This document shows, piece after piece, positions 9,497 to 19,162 of a stretch of 64,000 nucleotides of DNA. This DNA comes from Trueperella bonasi (lineage in GTDB: Bacteria; Actinomycetota; Actinomycetes; Actinomycetales; Actinomycetaceae). Where the stretch lies: NCBI RefSeq assembly GCF_030811535.1, contig NZ_JAUSQX010000001.1, positions 1,674,001-1,738,000 of the forward strand, written 5' to 3'. The position numbers and the translations under genes were made by a program. The notes under the pieces were generated by a model. That model saw only the letters and a program-made list of their open reading frames with translations, ran no database searches and had not been told where the DNA came from. How positions within the stretch are numbered: position 1 is the first letter of the stretch; each line of letters starts with the position of its first letter.

Positions 9497-9531
9497 GGAC
9501 ACCAGGGTCGCTAGAGCTCGGGATTCTAGAA

Positions 9532-9553
9532 CTAGCGGAATTCCCGCTAGAAT
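9532..9553 (+). promoter_or_regulatory. proS promoter: palindrome overlapping the -10 box TAGAAT
   Basis: A perfect inverted repeat, CTAGCGG (9532-9538) and CCGCTAG (9544-9550), is separated by AATTC. Its right arm runs into the -10 box TAGAAT (9548-9553). The hexamer ends 7 nt before an in-frame GTG at 9561, consistent with a leaderless start. The palindrome could be an operator or a chance hairpin. Confidence 0.45.
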
Positions 9554-9569
9554 GAGGGCCGTGCTTAGA

Positions 9570-11351
9570 ATGTCAAAACTATTTGTCCGGACCTTGCGCG
9601 AAAATCCTGCGGACGCCGAGGTCGAATCCCACAAGCTGCTCGTGCGGGCTGGCTATATTCGCCGCGCAGCGCCGGGTGTATACACGTGGCTACCTCTAGG
9701 GTTGCGTGTTTTGCGCAAGGTCGAGCAGATTATCCGTGAGGAAATGGACGCGGCCGGAGCGCAGGAAATGCATTTCCCCGCACTGCTTCCGCGTGAACCA
9801 TACGAAGCTACTGGTCGGTGGGATGATTACGGGCCAAACCTGTTCCGGCTCAAGGATCGCCGGGATAACGACTATCTGTTGGCACCCACGCACGAGGAAA
9901 TGTTCACGCTCGCGGTTAAGGATATGTGCAGTTCCTACAAGGATTTACCGCTCAACCTCTACCAGTTCCAGACGAAGTACCGTGACGAGGCGCGCCCGCG
10001 TGCCGGGCTTCTTCGCACGCGCGAATTCGTGATGAAGGATGCCTATTCTTTCGATATAGACGACGCCGGGCTTGACGTTTCGTACCAGATCATGCGTGAC
10101 GCGTATGAAAGGGTCTTCGAACGCTTAGGCGTGCCGTACGTGATCGTGCAGGCAACATCCGGCGCGATGGGTGGTTCGCGGTCGGAGGAGTTCCTCAGCC
10201 CGATCGACGTTGGTGAGGATACGTTCGTTGTTTCCGACGGCGGTTATGCGGCAAACACGGAAGCCGTGACGACACCCGAACAGGAAGAACTCGACTATTC
10301 TCAGGTACCTGAGCCTGAAACCCTGGATACCCCGGATTCGACAACGATCGCGCTACTCGTCGATTTTGCGAACGAGGCGCGCCCACGCGAGGATCGCCCG
10401 TGGCAGGCCTCCGACACGATGAAGAACGTGGTGGTCGTGGCCACGCATCCCGACGGTGAGCGTGAATTGCTTGTGATCGGCATGCCCGGTGATCGCGATG
10501 CCGATCTGAAGCGCATCGAGGCGAATCTGGCGCCCGCCGAGGTCGAGATGGCAATGCCCGAGGATCTAGAGAAGCACCCCGAGCTCGTCCCTGGTTATAT
10601 CGGGCCGAAGTTTATCGGCCCAAATTCGCCAAACCGCACGGTTGGCGAGGATGGAAAGCCGGTTGGCTCCGTGCGCTACCTGTTGGATCCCCATGTTCAG
10701 CGTGGATCGGCATGGATCACCGGTGGAGACGCGGAAGAAAAACACTCGTTCAACATGGTCTACGGCCGCGACTTTGAGGCCGATGGATTTATCGAAGCTG
10801 TCGAGGTGCGCGAAGGTGACGAGGCGCCGGATGGATCTGGGCCGTTGCGGATTCAGCGCGGCATTGAAATTGGGCACATTTTCCAACTGGGCCGTAAGTA
10901 TGCCGAGGCGTTGGACCTGAAAGTGCTCGACGAGAACGGCAAGGCCGTCGTCGTTACGATGGGTTCATACGGTATTGGCGTGTCGCGTATCGTTGCCGCG
11001 CTAGCGGAACGTAACCATGACGAGCTGGGCCTTATGTGGCCGGCGAACGTCGCCCCCGCTCAGGTTCATGTTCTTGCAACTGGTAAGGACGCGGATGTCT
11101 TTGGAACTGCCGAGAACATCGGTGAGGAGCTGAGTGCGAAGGGAATCGAGGTTCTTTACGATGACCGGCAGAAAGTTTCCGCCGGTGTGAAGTTTAAAGA
11201 TTATGAGCTACTTGGCCTGCCCTATGCGGTTGTTGTTGGTCGCGGCCTGCAAAATGGCGTTGTTGAACTGCGCGATCGCCGCGAGGGAACATCCGTCGAA
11301 GTGAAAGTTGCGGGCGCAGTCCAAGAGCTTGCCAAACTCATGGGTGACTAA
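9570..11351 (+). CDS. proS: Prolyl-tRNA synthetase, bacterial type with editing domain
   Basis: ProRS charges tRNA-Pro. The protein shows the class II motif 1 region ([23 protein letters not shown]), motif 2 around FRDEARPR-like [18 protein letters not shown], an inserted editing (INS) domain between roughly residues 230 and 390, motif 3 ([17 protein letters not shown]), and a C-terminal anticodon-binding domain ending at [13 protein letters not shown]. From ATG 9570 it has 593 residues, as usual for this type. In-frame ATG 9552 and GTG 9561 also exist; GTG 9561 sits exactly where transcription should begin. It converges on the next gene with a 4-nt overlap. Confidence 0.94.
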   Translation: MSKLFVRTLRENPADAEVESHKLLVRAGYIRRAAPGVYTWLPLGLRVLRKVEQIIREEMDAAGAQEMHFPALLPREPYEATGRWDDYGPNLFRLKDRRDNDYLLAPTHEEMFTLAVKDMCSSYKDLPLNLYQFQTKYRDEARPRAGLLRTREFVMKDAYSFDIDDAGLDVSYQIMRDAYERVFERLGVPYVIVQATSGAMGGSRSEEFLSPIDVGEDTFVVSDGGYAANTEAVTTPEQEELDYSQVPEPETLDTPDSTTIALLVDFANEARPREDRPWQASDTMKNVVVVATHPDGERELLVIGMPGDRDADLKRIEANLAPAEVEMAMPEDLEKHPELVPGYIGPKFIGPNSPNRTVGEDGKPVGSVRYLLDPHVQRGSAWITGGDAEEKHSFNMVYGRDFEADGFIEAVEVREGDEAPDGSGPLRIQRGIEIGHIFQLGRKYAEALDLKVLDENGKAVVVTMGSYGIGVSRIVAALAERNHDELGLMWPANVAPAQVHVLATGKDADVFGTAENIGEELSAKGIEVLYDDRQKVSAGVKFKDYELLGLPYAVVVGRGLQNGVVELRDRREGTSVEVKVAGAVQELAKLMGD

Positions 11352-12196
11352 TTTTGCTCAGAATCGGTTGACGTGCCGAGTAAATCCAGGCCTGGGAAGG
11401 GCTCAATTCGCGGCGCATCTTGAAACTGGTTGAGGTGGCAAATAAACGAGGCGACGTCGGCCTGCGCGCCACTGGCATTCATCGCGCTGAACGCGAGCTG
11501 GTCAATGAGGAGTTTGTAGGCGGCCTCCACATGGGAGTCACCGGCAGGTTCGGCGACGAGTGCGGGCCGGGTGTCCGGAGCGCCAGCGGCAAGTTGCGCA
11601 TCGATCAGATTGGATAGCATGTCGATCCGTTCAATTTCGGAATCGCGCGCTCCTACTTCTAATTGGGCTGCGTGCTGTTCGAGCCATTGGCGCGCTATTT
11701 CCACATTTTCTACGGCCACCCCCGAATTGGCGGCTCCTGCCACGGTGGCAAGGTCGTATTCCCCGCATTGGTCTGGTTCGCTCGCGCCGAGCGAGAGTGT
11801 CGAAATACCGATTGCCGTGGTCACGGGCCCCAGATCTGAATTCAGGGTGGCTTCGGAGAGTTCAAGCAAGGCGGAATGAACATCGTCGAAGGAGTTTTCA
11901 GGAATTGGGGGGTTGGTGTATCCGTCGGGAGCGCCATCGGGCCACGGGATCCACACGCCGCCAAGAGCAGTTGTCCAATCTTCGCCGAAAGAAGCGTAGT
12001 CCCCACCGCTATGAGCAATCTCTTGTGCACGTGCTGCGAGCTGCTGACGCTCCACATCTTGCGGACTCGGCTCTCGTGGCGAAACATCCTTTTCTAGACG
12101 TATCCCCATCACGATCATGACGAGCGCAAAAAGTGCGATTCCGAGCAAAAGGGTGCCAATAAAGATGAGCGTGGAGCCGGTTCGACGTTGTGCCAT
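11348..12196 (-). CDS. Hypothetical membrane-anchored protein
   Basis: Not recognised. From the ATG at 12196 the 282-residue product has a short basic N-terminus, one hydrophobic helix ([23 protein letters not shown], residues about 9-31) and an acidic Ala/Glu-rich extracellular part that is predicted mostly helical. Two cysteines occur (DQCGEYDL and SFICHLNQ). The helical part, with paired Glu/His residues ([20 protein letters not shown]), might be a ferritin-like domain as in DUF4439 proteins near actinobacterial proS, but I am not sure. Longer upstream in-frame starts would overlap rimP and have no support. Confidence 0.6.
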   Translation of the reverse strand: MAQRRTGSTLIFIGTLLLGIALFALVMIVMGIRLEKDVSPREPSPQDVERQQLAARAQEIAHSGGDYASFGEDWTTALGGVWIPWPDGAPDGYTNPPIPENSFDDVHSALLELSEATLNSDLGPVTTAIGISTLSLGASEPDQCGEYDLATVAGAANSGVAVENVEIARQWLEQHAAQLEVGARDSEIERIDMLSNLIDAQLAAGAPDTRPALVAEPAGDSHVEAAYKLLIDQLAFSAMNASGAQADVASFICHLNQFQDAPRIEPFPGLDLLGTSTDSEQN

Positions 12197-12222
12197 AACT
12201 TTATCCTGCCACATTGCGCAGG

Positions 12223-12228
12223 TAGCAT
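12223..12228 (+). promoter_or_regulatory. -10 box TAGCAT, leaderless rimP
   Basis: The hexamer ends 7 nt before the rimP ATG at 12236. It drives the rimP-nusA operon away from the divergent hypothetical gene. Confidence 0.5.
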
Positions 12229-12235
12229 TGGCAGC

Positions 12236-12685
12236 ATGTCTAAGGAAAACGAGATTGTGGATTTGCTCCGGCCACTTGTTGAAGAACATGGCCTTTACCT
12301 CGAGGGGGTCAAGCTTAACCGTGCGGGAAAACATTCCGCGCTTGTTGTGACCATCGATCTTCCGGAGGGTCCAGGGGGAGTGGGATCTGATGCGCTTAGC
12401 AGTGTGACCCGTGCGATTTCGGGTGCGCTCGACGAGGCGGATCCGATCGCGGGAAGCTACAACCTTGAGGTGACGACGCCGGGTGCCGAACGTGAGCTGA
12501 CGGAGCCACGCCACTTTTCGCGTGCGCAGGGAAGGCTTGTCGCATTCGTTTTCGACGACGGCGCCATGGCGAGCGGCCGAATTGAAGAGTTACAGGGCGA
12601 CTCGGTGATGGTGAGTGTTGACGGCCAAAGGCGCGAAATCTCGTTAGACTCCGTGAGCAAAGCGCACGTTCAGATCGAATTTTAG
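12236..12685 (+). CDS. rimP: Ribosome maturation factor RimP
   Basis: RimP assists 30S subunit assembly. The 149-residue protein has the family layout: an N-terminal domain with LLRPLVEEHGLYLEGVKL and SSVTRAISGALDEADPIAGSYNLEV, then TPGAERELTEPRHFSRAQGRLVAF before a C-terminal Sm-like barrel. The ATG at 12236 (MSKENEIVDLL) is chosen over an upstream in-frame start because it lies 7 nt after a -10 box and fits homologues. It starts the classic rimP-nusA-ylxR-infB order. Confidence 0.93.
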   Translation: MSKENEIVDLLRPLVEEHGLYLEGVKLNRAGKHSALVVTIDLPEGPGGVGSDALSSVTRAISGALDEADPIAGSYNLEVTTPGAERELTEPRHFSRAQGRLVAFVFDDGAMASGRIEELQGDSVMVSVDGQRREISLDSVSKAHVQIEF

Positions 12686-12693
12686 GAGGCGGC

Positions 12694-13710
12694 ATGGATA
12701 TCTCAATGAATGAGCTCCGAATTGTTGAGTCGGAGCTCGATGTTGATCTCAATGTTTTGCTAGAAGCTATCGAAGCCGCACTCCTGCACGCCTATAACCG
12801 TGCACCGGGAGCAATTAAAGGCGCGCGTGTTGATCTGGATCGGTCCACGGGAAATGTGACGGTGTGGGCTCCAGAACTTGATGAATACGGTGAGGTGATC
12901 GGAGAGTTTGACGACACCCCAAATGACTTTGGCCGGATTGCCACCTCGACAGCCCGCTCGATCATCGCCCAGCGTTTACGCGACGCCGAGTCCGCGCGGA
13001 TCCTTGGTGATTTCCAAGGTAAGCAGGGGGAAATTGTCGCCGGGACCGTGGAAGGACATGCGGGCTCCAGCCCTGAAAACCGCGATCTCTTCGTTGAGCT
13101 GGGTGAAAATCGCGGGCTGTTGCGCTCTGAGGAACAGGTCGCAACGGAGCGCTTCGAACGGGGGGATCTGATTCGTGCACTCATCCTTGATATTTCAGTG
13201 ACCCCGCGGGGAGCCTCCATCCGCCTATCACGCTCGCACCCAGACTTTGTCCGGCAGCTTTTTGTTACCGAAGTGCCGGAGATTAGTGATGGCATAGTCG
13301 AGATCGTGACGATCGCTCGCGAGTCGGGCCATCGGTCAAAGATTGCCGTATGGTCAAATGATCCCGCAGTCGCGGCGAAGGGCGCCTGCATAGGCCCCAA
13401 CGGCCAACGAGTTCGGGCGGTCACCCAAGAGTTGCAGGGTGAAAAGATTGACATTGTTGACTACAGCGATGACATCGGCACTTTCATTGCGGCGGCACTC
13501 TCACCTGCGAAGGTGGTTCGAGTGGACGTTCTTAATCCTGATATGCGGCAAGCCCGAGCGATCGTTCCAGATGATCAGGCTTCGCTCGCGATTGGAAAAG
13601 AAGCTCAAAACGTGCGCCTGGCTGCGAAACTCACCGGCTGGTCAATCGATATCCGCAAGGTGTCGGAAGATCCGCAGGCGCAAGAAGAGCCGCAAGAGGA
13701 ATCGCAATAG
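12694..13710 (+). CDS. nusA: Transcription termination/antitermination factor NusA
   Basis: NusA binds RNA polymerase and modulates pausing, termination and antitermination. The 338-residue protein has the N-terminal polymerase-binding domain (residues 1-110), an S1 domain (GEIVAGTVEGH onward), and two KH domains: KH1 with AKGACIGPNGQRVRAV and KH2 with SLAIGKEAQNVRLAAKLTGW. It lacks the extra acidic repeats of enterobacterial NusA, as is normal outside proteobacteria, and ends in a Glu/Gln-rich tail. It follows rimP by 8 nt with an AGGAGG site. Confidence 0.94.
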   Translation: MDISMNELRIVESELDVDLNVLLEAIEAALLHAYNRAPGAIKGARVDLDRSTGNVTVWAPELDEYGEVIGEFDDTPNDFGRIATSTARSIIAQRLRDAESARILGDFQGKQGEIVAGTVEGHAGSSPENRDLFVELGENRGLLRSEEQVATERFERGDLIRALILDISVTPRGASIRLSRSHPDFVRQLFVTEVPEISDGIVEIVTIARESGHRSKIAVWSNDPAVAAKGACIGPNGQRVRAVTQELQGEKIDIVDYSDDIGTFIAAALSPAKVVRVDVLNPDMRQARAIVPDDQASLAIGKEAQNVRLAAKLTGWSIDIRKVSEDPQAQEEPQEESQ

Positions 13711-13798
13711 TTTCCGTGAACGCGGCTAAAGCCGTATTGCGTGCGCGGGAGTTGAGCAACCTCACGTGCTGAGCTCGGTTCGGGCGAGCTTCGTCGGG

Positions 13799-13804
13799 TA
13801 AACT
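13799..13804 (+). promoter_or_regulatory. -10 box TAAACT upstream of ylxR
   Basis: The box ends 9 nt before the ylxR ATG at 13814, leaving at most a 2-3 nt leader. A small hairpin (CGGCT/AGCCG near 13723-13734) lies between nusA and this box. Confidence 0.4.
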
Positions 13805-13813
13805 AGTGCAGGT

Positions 13814-14131
13814 ATGTCTACGTCCTTGCCGCGCGCTATCAAACAGCGCACCTGTATCGGTTGCCGGGGCGTTGGGCATGCAAACGAACTTTTGCGCTTC
13901 ACCGTTTCGAACGCGTACGTCGTATGCGATACGGAAAAGAAGCGAGGGGGACGTGGCGCGTGGGTTCATCCCACGCCGGAATGTTTGGGGCAGGCACTGT
14001 CCAACCGGGCGTTCAACCGCGCTTTTCGCAGCGCGGTGGATGCGCGGGATGTGCACGCCCTGCTCGATATGACCAAGGAGCGCAAGCTCCCAGAGAAGAA
14101 AGCGGGTAGAGAGCCCATGGGCACCCGATGA
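13814..14131 (+). CDS. ylxR: YlxR family RNA-binding protein (DUF448)
   Basis: A 105-residue basic protein with the family hallmark RTCIGCR near the N-terminus, followed by FTVSN, GGRGAWVHPTPECLGQAL and RAFNRAFR. YlxR proteins bind nucleic acid and sit between nusA and infB in most Gram-positive bacteria; a role in translation or RNase P regulation has been proposed. Its ATG lies just after a -10 box without a ribosome site. Confidence 0.9.
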   Translation: MSTSLPRAIKQRTCIGCRGVGHANELLRFTVSNAYVVCDTEKKRGGRGAWVHPTPECLGQALSNRAFNRAFRSAVDARDVHALLDMTKERKLPEKKAGREPMGTR

Positions 14132-14199
14132 GTACCCAGCGATGAGCTGTCTGCAAGAGGTCTGACGCCGTGAGCGCGGACCCACAATGAAGGAGAAAA

Positions 14200-17004
14200 G
14201 TGGCTAGAGTCCGCGTACATGAGCTCGCCAAGGAAATCGGCGTGACGTCCAGAGAACTTTTGGACGTGCTGAAAGAAAATGGCGAATTCGTTAAGTCGGC
14301 GTCCTCGAGTATCGAGGCCCCCGTCGTGCGTAAAGCACGTGAATATTATGAAAAGCACCCCGAGTTACTAGGGGAGAAGGCTGCGGCAAAACCTGCCGAT
14401 AAGGAGCCGAAGAAGGCTACTCCGAAGAAGGTTGCGCCCAAGCCGGGAGCTAAACCAGCCACGCCTGCGGCTAAGCCCGGCCCGAAGCCGGCACAGAAAG
14501 CAGCGGCTGAGGAGGTGGCAGAGCAGGCTCGCGCAACAGAACCGGTTCAGGAAGCCAAATCAAGCCCTAAGAGTGCACCAAAGCCCGCACCGCAACCTAA
14601 GGCGCCCACACCGAAGGCGGAGCCGAGCGCGGTAGAGCCGGAGAAAGGCACCCCCAAGGAGGAGCCTGCAGAGCCTTCGCGTCCGATTGTGACGCCGGGC
14701 GAGGCGGCTGCCTCTGCTCGTGCGGCTCGTGAAGCTGCTCCGCCGCGGCCGCAGCGCCGTCGGGGCCCGCGTCCGGGCAATAGCCCGTTCGCTTCGAAGC
14801 AGGGTATGGGCCGTCCGCGTCCTGGCAACAGTCCGTTTGCGCCCAAGCAGGGTATGCGGCAGGACCAGCAGGGCGGGCGTCCGCAACGCGAGGGTGCACC
14901 GCGCCCGCAGCGCGGTGGGCCACGTCCCTCGCCGAATATGATGCCCGACCAGATCCAAAGCCAAGATTCCCGTGGTGGCCGCGGTGGTCGCGGCCGGCCA
15001 GGCGGGCAGGGTCAAGGCCAGGGTCAGCGGCCCGGAGGCGGTTTCGTCCGTTCGGGCGGCAAAGCTCGCGGTGGTTCGACTGCCGGCGCGTTCGGCCGCC
15101 AAGGTAGCCGTGGCCGCCGGAAGTCAAAGCGGGCAAAGAGGCAAGAATTTGAAGAGCAGCAATCACCGATGCTCGCTGGCGTTCAGGTGCCGCGCGGCAA
15201 CGGTGAAGAGGTTCGCGTTCGCGCAGGTTCCTCCCTGGCTGATTTCGCCGAGCGTATTGAGGCCGATCCAGCTGCACTCGTGACTGTTTTGTTCCGGATG
15301 GGCGAGATGGCTACGGCCAATCAGTCCCTCGATGAGGACACCTTCCAGTTGCTCGGCGCCGAACTTGGCTACGACATCAAGATCATGAGCGCCGAGGATG
15401 AGGATCGCGAGATTCTCGAGGCTTTCGATATCGATATTGACGCCGAACGCGCAGAAGAGAATCCTGAAGATCTCGCCGAGCGTCCGCCCGTCGTGACCGT
15501 TATGGGTCACGTCGATCACGGTAAGACGGCACTGCTGGACGCGATCCGGAATGCCGACGTCGGCAGGGGAGAAGCCGGCGGTATTACGCAGAACATTGGT
15601 GCCTACCAGGCTCGGGTGGACGTCGAAGGTGAACGCCGGGCGATCACCTTTATCGATACCCCCGGTCACGAGGCGTTTACGCAGATGCGTGCGCGCGGCG
15701 CGAACGTGACGGACGTGGCGATCCTCGTGGTGGCCGCGAACGATGGCGTCATGCCGCAGACCGTGGAAGCAATCAATCACGCACAGGCGGCTGACGTACC
15801 GATCGTCGTGGCTGTGAACAAGATTGACGTGGACGGTGCGAATCCGCAGAAGGTGCGTTCGCAGCTCACCGAATACGAACTCGTTGCCGAGGATTACGGT
15901 GGCGATGTTGCGTTCGTTGACGTGTCCGCAAAGCAGCGCACGAATATCGAGGATCTCCTCGAAACCGTGCTTGCCACTTCGGACATCCTCGTGGAGCCAA
16001 AGGCCAATGCCGATAAGCCAGCCCGCGGTGTGGCCATTGAGGCCAAGCTTGATCAGGGCCGTGGCTCGGTTATTACGGCGCTCGTTCAAGAAGGAACGTT
16101 GCGCGTTGGCGATTCGATCGTGGTGGGCACGGCGTATGGCCGCGTTCGCGCGATGATCGACGAACACGGAAATAACGTTGAGGAAGCCGGTCCATCGCGC
16201 CCGGTTCAGGTGCTCGGTTTAACCTCGGTGCCGGGAGCTGGCGATCAGCTCATCGTTGCCGACGACGACCGCACGGCCCGTCAGATCGCAGAACGCCGCG
16301 AAACGGCGAAGCGTGCCGCAACGCTTGCCAAGCGCCGCAAGCGTATCTCGCTCGAGGATCTTACCTCCGCGATTGAGCAGGGCAAGGTTGAAAACCTCAA
16401 CCTCATCATCAAGGGCGATTCCTCCGGCTCCGTTGAGGCGCTGGAGAGCTCGCTGCTCGATATTGAGATTGGTCAGGGCGAGGTTGAACTCAACGTCATC
16501 CACCGAGGTGTGGGTGCCGTGACCCAGTCGGACGTTGACCTCGCAACCGTTGATAACGCCGTGATTATCGGCTTCAACGTGCGCCCGGCAGAGCGCGTGC
16601 AAGAACTCGCGGACGAAGAGGGCGTTGAGATGAAGTTCTACAACGTCATCTACGATGCGATCGACGACGTCGAAGCGGCTCTTAAGGGCCGGCTCAAGCC
16701 GATCTACGAAGAGATCGAGGTCGGTACGGCGGAGATCCGCCAGGTGTTCCGTTCGGGCAAGTTCGGCAATATCGCCGGTTCGATCGTGCGCAAGGGCACT
16801 ATCAACCGTGGCCACAAGGCGCGTCTTGTGCGCGACGGCGTGGTTGTTGCAGCGGATTTGGAGATCAAGTCGCTGCGACGCGAGAAGGATGACGTCTCGG
16901 AGGTCCGCGAAGGATTCGAGTGCGGTATTACGCTCGGATACAACGACATCGCCGAGGGCGACCTCATTGAAACCTGGGAGATGCGCGAAAAGCCGCGCGA
17001 TTAA
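14200..17004 (+). CDS. infB: Translation initiation factor IF-2
   Basis: IF-2 is the GTPase that brings initiator tRNA to the ribosome. The 934-residue protein starts at GTG 14200 after AAGGAG. Residues 1-60 form the N-terminal helical domain ([20 protein letters not shown]). Then comes a long low-complexity region: Pro/Lys/Ala-rich to about 170, Arg/Gly/Gln-rich with two near-identical [13 protein letters not shown] copies to about 320. The G domain begins near 430 with [16 protein letters not shown] and NKID, followed by domains II, III and C2. The low-complexity part creates long open frames on the opposite strand that are not genes. Confidence 0.95.
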   Translation: MARVRVHELAKEIGVTSRELLDVLKENGEFVKSASSSIEAPVVRKAREYYEKHPELLGEKAAAKPADKEPKKATPKKVAPKPGAKPATPAAKPGPKPAQKAAAEEVAEQARATEPVQEAKSSPKSAPKPAPQPKAPTPKAEPSAVEPEKGTPKEEPAEPSRPIVTPGEAAASARAAREAAPPRPQRRRGPRPGNSPFASKQGMGRPRPGNSPFAPKQGMRQDQQGGRPQREGAPRPQRGGPRPSPNMMPDQIQSQDSRGGRGGRGRPGGQGQGQGQRPGGGFVRSGGKARGGSTAGAFGRQGSRGRRKSKRAKRQEFEEQQSPMLAGVQVPRGNGEEVRVRAGSSLADFAERIEADPAALVTVLFRMGEMATANQSLDEDTFQLLGAELGYDIKIMSAEDEDREILEAFDIDIDAERAEENPEDLAERPPVVTVMGHVDHGKTALLDAIRNADVGRGEAGGITQNIGAYQARVDVEGERRAITFIDTPGHEAFTQMRARGANVTDVAILVVAANDGVMPQTVEAINHAQAADVPIVVAVNKIDVDGANPQKVRSQLTEYELVAEDYGGDVAFVDVSAKQRTNIEDLLETVLATSDILVEPKANADKPARGVAIEAKLDQGRGSVITALVQEGTLRVGDSIVVGTAYGRVRAMIDEHGNNVEEAGPSRPVQVLGLTSVPGAGDQLIVADDDRTARQIAERRETAKRAATLAKRRKRISLEDLTSAIEQGKVENLNLIIKGDSSGSVEALESSLLDIEIGQGEVELNVIHRGVGAVTQSDVDLATVDNAVIIGFNVRPAERVQELADEEGVEMKFYNVIYDAIDDVEAALKGRLKPIYEEIEVGTAEIRQVFRSGKFGNIAGSIVRKGTINRGHKARLVRDGVVVAADLEIKSLRREKDDVSEVREGFECGITLGYNDIAEGDLIETWEMREKPRD

Positions 17005-17013
17005 GCCCAAAAT

Positions 17014-17043
17014 GCGGGTGTGCGGGAAGTACCGCACACCCGC
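17014..17043 (+). terminator. 12-bp perfect hairpin between infB and rbfA
   Basis: GCGGGTGTGCGG pairs with CCGCACACCCGC around a GAAGTA loop. No U-run follows; the next bases hold the rbfA ribosome site. It may be an attenuator, a processing site or a weak terminator. Confidence 0.55.
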
Positions 17044-17061
17044 CAGCATGATAGGAGAATC

Positions 17062-17535
17062 ATGGCAGGTGCACGCGTTGAGAGAGTGGCCGATCAGATC
17101 AAGCAGATCGTGGCACTCCTGATTGATCGTAAAGTAAAGGATCCGCGCCTAGGAATGGTGACTGTGACGGACGTTCGGGTAACCGGAGATCTGCAACACG
17201 CCTCCATTTTCTACACCGTAATGGGCTCTGAGGAAGAGCGCATCCAGTCTGGTAAGGCGCTCGAATCGGCGAAGGGTATGATCCGTTCTTCGGTGGGCAA
17301 ACAGCTCGGATTGCGGCTGACCCCTACCATCGAATTTATTTTGGATGCCCTACCCGACTCGGCTAAGACAATGGAAGAATTGCTTGCCGAGGCCCGCGCG
17401 CGTGATGAGGAGATTCGCCGCCGGGCTGAGGGTGCGAAGCCGGTAGGCGATGCCGACCCCTATCGTAAGCCCAAGGCTAGCGAAGCCCCTGTACCGGGGG
17501 CTGATTCAGCGACTGGCGGGGGCTCAGCGGTCTAG
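17062..17535 (+). CDS. rbfA: Ribosome-binding factor A
   Basis: RbfA binds the 30S subunit and helps mature the 16S rRNA 5' end. The 157-residue protein has the type-2 KH-like fold: RVERVADQIKQIVALLIDRK, VKDPRLGMVTVTDVRVTGDL, and QLGLRLTPTIEFILDALPDSA. The C-terminal 30 residues are a disordered Pro/Gly-rich tail. The ATG at 17062 has an AGGAGA site; an in-frame GTG at 17020 lies inside the hairpin and is unlikely. It follows infB, as in most bacteria. Confidence 0.93.
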   Translation: MAGARVERVADQIKQIVALLIDRKVKDPRLGMVTVTDVRVTGDLQHASIFYTVMGSEEERIQSGKALESAKGMIRSSVGKQLGLRLTPTIEFILDALPDSAKTMEELLAEARARDEEIRRRAEGAKPVGDADPYRKPKASEAPVPGADSATGGGSAV

Positions 17536-18569
17536 TGCGTCAAGGGCGCGAGCGCAATCGCCAGCGAGCGATTGCGCGTAATGAACGAGTGAAGCCGTGG
17601 GGCGATTTGCCCCGCGGCTCTTCACCATCTCAGGGCGTGCTCTTCATCGATAAGGACCAGGGTGTGACCAGCCACGACGTGGTTGGCGCGATACGCCGGC
17701 TTGGCGCTACCCGGCAAGTTGGACATGCGGGCACCCTCGACCCGATGGCGACGGGCCTGCTGATCGTTGCCACTGGTAGGACGACGAAACTGATCCAGTA
17801 CCTGGTCGGAGCGGAAAAAACCTATGAGGCCCGGATTTGTTTGGGTGTGGGTTCCGATACCGACGACGCCGACGGGCAGCTTTACGCCGCCAGCGCGCCT
17901 GAGCTGGGCGAGGGGAGCGAGGAACGAGTAGACAAAGCTTTGGCCGCCTTAACGGGCGATATCTTGCAGGTGCCCGCAACCGTGTCCGCGATTAAAGTCG
18001 ATGGCTTGCGGGCGCATGATCTGGCCAGAGCGGGTCACGACGTTGAACTCGAGGCCCGGCCGATTCACGTTTCCCGCTTTGAGCGCACATCGACCATCGT
18101 GAATGGAAACATGGAGATTGCCGGGGAATCGGTGCCAACTTGGCAGTTCGACGTCGTCGTTACCGCTTCTGCTGGAACGTATGTGCGAGCCTTGGCCCGC
18201 GATGTTGGCCGAGCGCTTGGCACGCAGGCACACCTGAGGAGTCTGCGGCGAACGCGAATCGGGCCGTGGGACGTGGCAAATGCCGTGCGCGTGGCAGATC
18301 TGCGCGATTGCGTCGAACGGGAAGTGCCGTTACCAGTGGCTAAGATGGCCGAAATCTGCCGGGCCATTTTTCCCGTGATAGAGATCGACGACGCCGAAGA
18401 AGCCGCCCTGCGAAACGGAATATTCATCGAAAAACGCAAGCCGGTATCGCAGGGTGCGCGCTCGGAGCCCTGGCCGGCGGCAGCGTTCAAAGGCGATCGT
18501 CCGGTTGCCCTCGTGTCGCCGCGTTCGGGCCGCTTCAAACCGGATCTGCAATTATCGATCGAGGGCTAA
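17535..18569 (+). CDS. truB: tRNA pseudouridine-55 synthase
   Basis: TruB makes pseudouridine 55 in the tRNA T-loop. The 344-residue product has FIDKDQGVTSHDVV, the catalytic aspartate motif GHAGTLDPMATGLL, the YEARICLG strand, and a C-terminal PUA-like part. The GTG at 17535 overlaps the rbfA stop (TAGTG). Homologues usually begin close to the GVLFIDK segment, so about 34 basic residues (RQGRERNRQRAIARNERVK) are either an N-terminal extension or a sign that a later start is used. Confidence 0.92.
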   Translation: MRQGRERNRQRAIARNERVKPWGDLPRGSSPSQGVLFIDKDQGVTSHDVVGAIRRLGATRQVGHAGTLDPMATGLLIVATGRTTKLIQYLVGAEKTYEARICLGVGSDTDDADGQLYAASAPELGEGSEERVDKALAALTGDILQVPATVSAIKVDGLRAHDLARAGHDVELEARPIHVSRFERTSTIVNGNMEIAGESVPTWQFDVVVTASAGTYVRALARDVGRALGTQAHLRSLRRTRIGPWDVANAVRVADLRDCVEREVPLPVAKMAEICRAIFPVIEIDDAEEAALRNGIFIEKRKPVSQGARSEPWPAAAFKGDRPVALVSPRSGRFKPDLQLSIEG

Positions 18570-18592
18570 CATTATCCGGTAGCTCGATGTGT

Positions 18593-18598
18593 GATAAT
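18593..18598 (+). promoter_or_regulatory. Extended -10 box (TGT-GATAAT), leaderless lemA
   Basis: TG precedes GATAAT by one base, and the hexamer ends 6 nt before the ATG at 18605. Confidence 0.55.
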
Positions 18599-18604
18599 CG
18601 TGCT

Positions 18605-19162
18605 ATGACATCAACGTATATCTTAATTGGAATTGCCGTAGTGGTGGTTCTGCTCATCTTGTGGGTTATTGCCACGTACAACAAGTTCGTCCAGTTGCGC
18701 GAAAATGTGCGCAATGCGATGGGGCAGATCGCTGCGCAGATCGAATCGCGTTGGGACGCGCTGACCTCGATGATTGGTGCAACGCAAAAGTATGCTGAAC
18801 ACGAGGCGAACACTTTACGCAACGTGATCGCGCAGCGTAGCCCCGTGCGTCCGGATTCGACGCCGGGCGAGGTAGTCCGCGATGATGAGGCGTTCTTGGG
18901 TGCGATGGCACGGATTAACGCGGTCGTTGAGAACTATCCGGAGTTGCGCGCCTCGGAAACATTCGGCCGAGCGATGGGAGCGGTGGACAAATTTGAGAAT
19001 AACGTCCGCTACTCGCGCATGATGTACAACGATACCGTGACCAAATACAACCGATACCGCAGCCAGTTCCCGTCGTTGATCGTGGGCGCACTCTTTGGTT
19101 TTGCTAAGCAAGACTACTTCGATAGCTCGCCCGGTAAACGCGAAATGCCGGCGTGGCAATGA
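18605..19162 (+). CDS. LemA family membrane protein
   Basis: A 185-residue protein with one N-terminal membrane helix (YILIGIAVVVVLLILWVIA) and a helical cytosolic or external domain. It carries the family patterns YNKFVQLRENVRNAMGQIAAQ, WDALTSMIGATQKYAEHE and FENNVRYSRMMYNDTVTKYN. LemA proteins are widespread and of uncertain function; they often pair with DUF2207 proteins, as here. The gene overlaps its partner by 4 nt (ATGA). An in-frame GTG at 18587 is rejected because it lies upstream of the likely transcription start. Confidence 0.88.
   Translation: MTSTYILIGIAVVVVLLILWVIATYNKFVQLRENVRNAMGQIAAQIESRWDALTSMIGATQKYAEHEANTLRNVIAQRSPVRPDSTPGEVVRDDEAFLGAMARINAVVENYPELRASETFGRAMGAVDKFENNVRYSRMMYNDTVTKYNRYRSQFPSLIVGALFGFAKQDYFDSSPGKREMPAWQ

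Noticed and set aside
9497-9569. T-box riboswitch in front of proS
   Set aside because: The region is too short, with no T-box sequence or terminator; a promoter lies at the start codon.
12197-12514. 106-residue N-terminal extension of the hypothetical protein beside rimP
   Set aside because: It is antisense to most of rimP, and the membrane helix expected near the N-terminus begins only after the ATG at 12196.
14547-15277. Long open frames on the minus strand opposite the infB N-terminal region
   Set aside because: They mirror the GC-rich, Pro/Arg/Gly low-complexity part of IF-2, lack ribosome sites and have no recognisable motifs.
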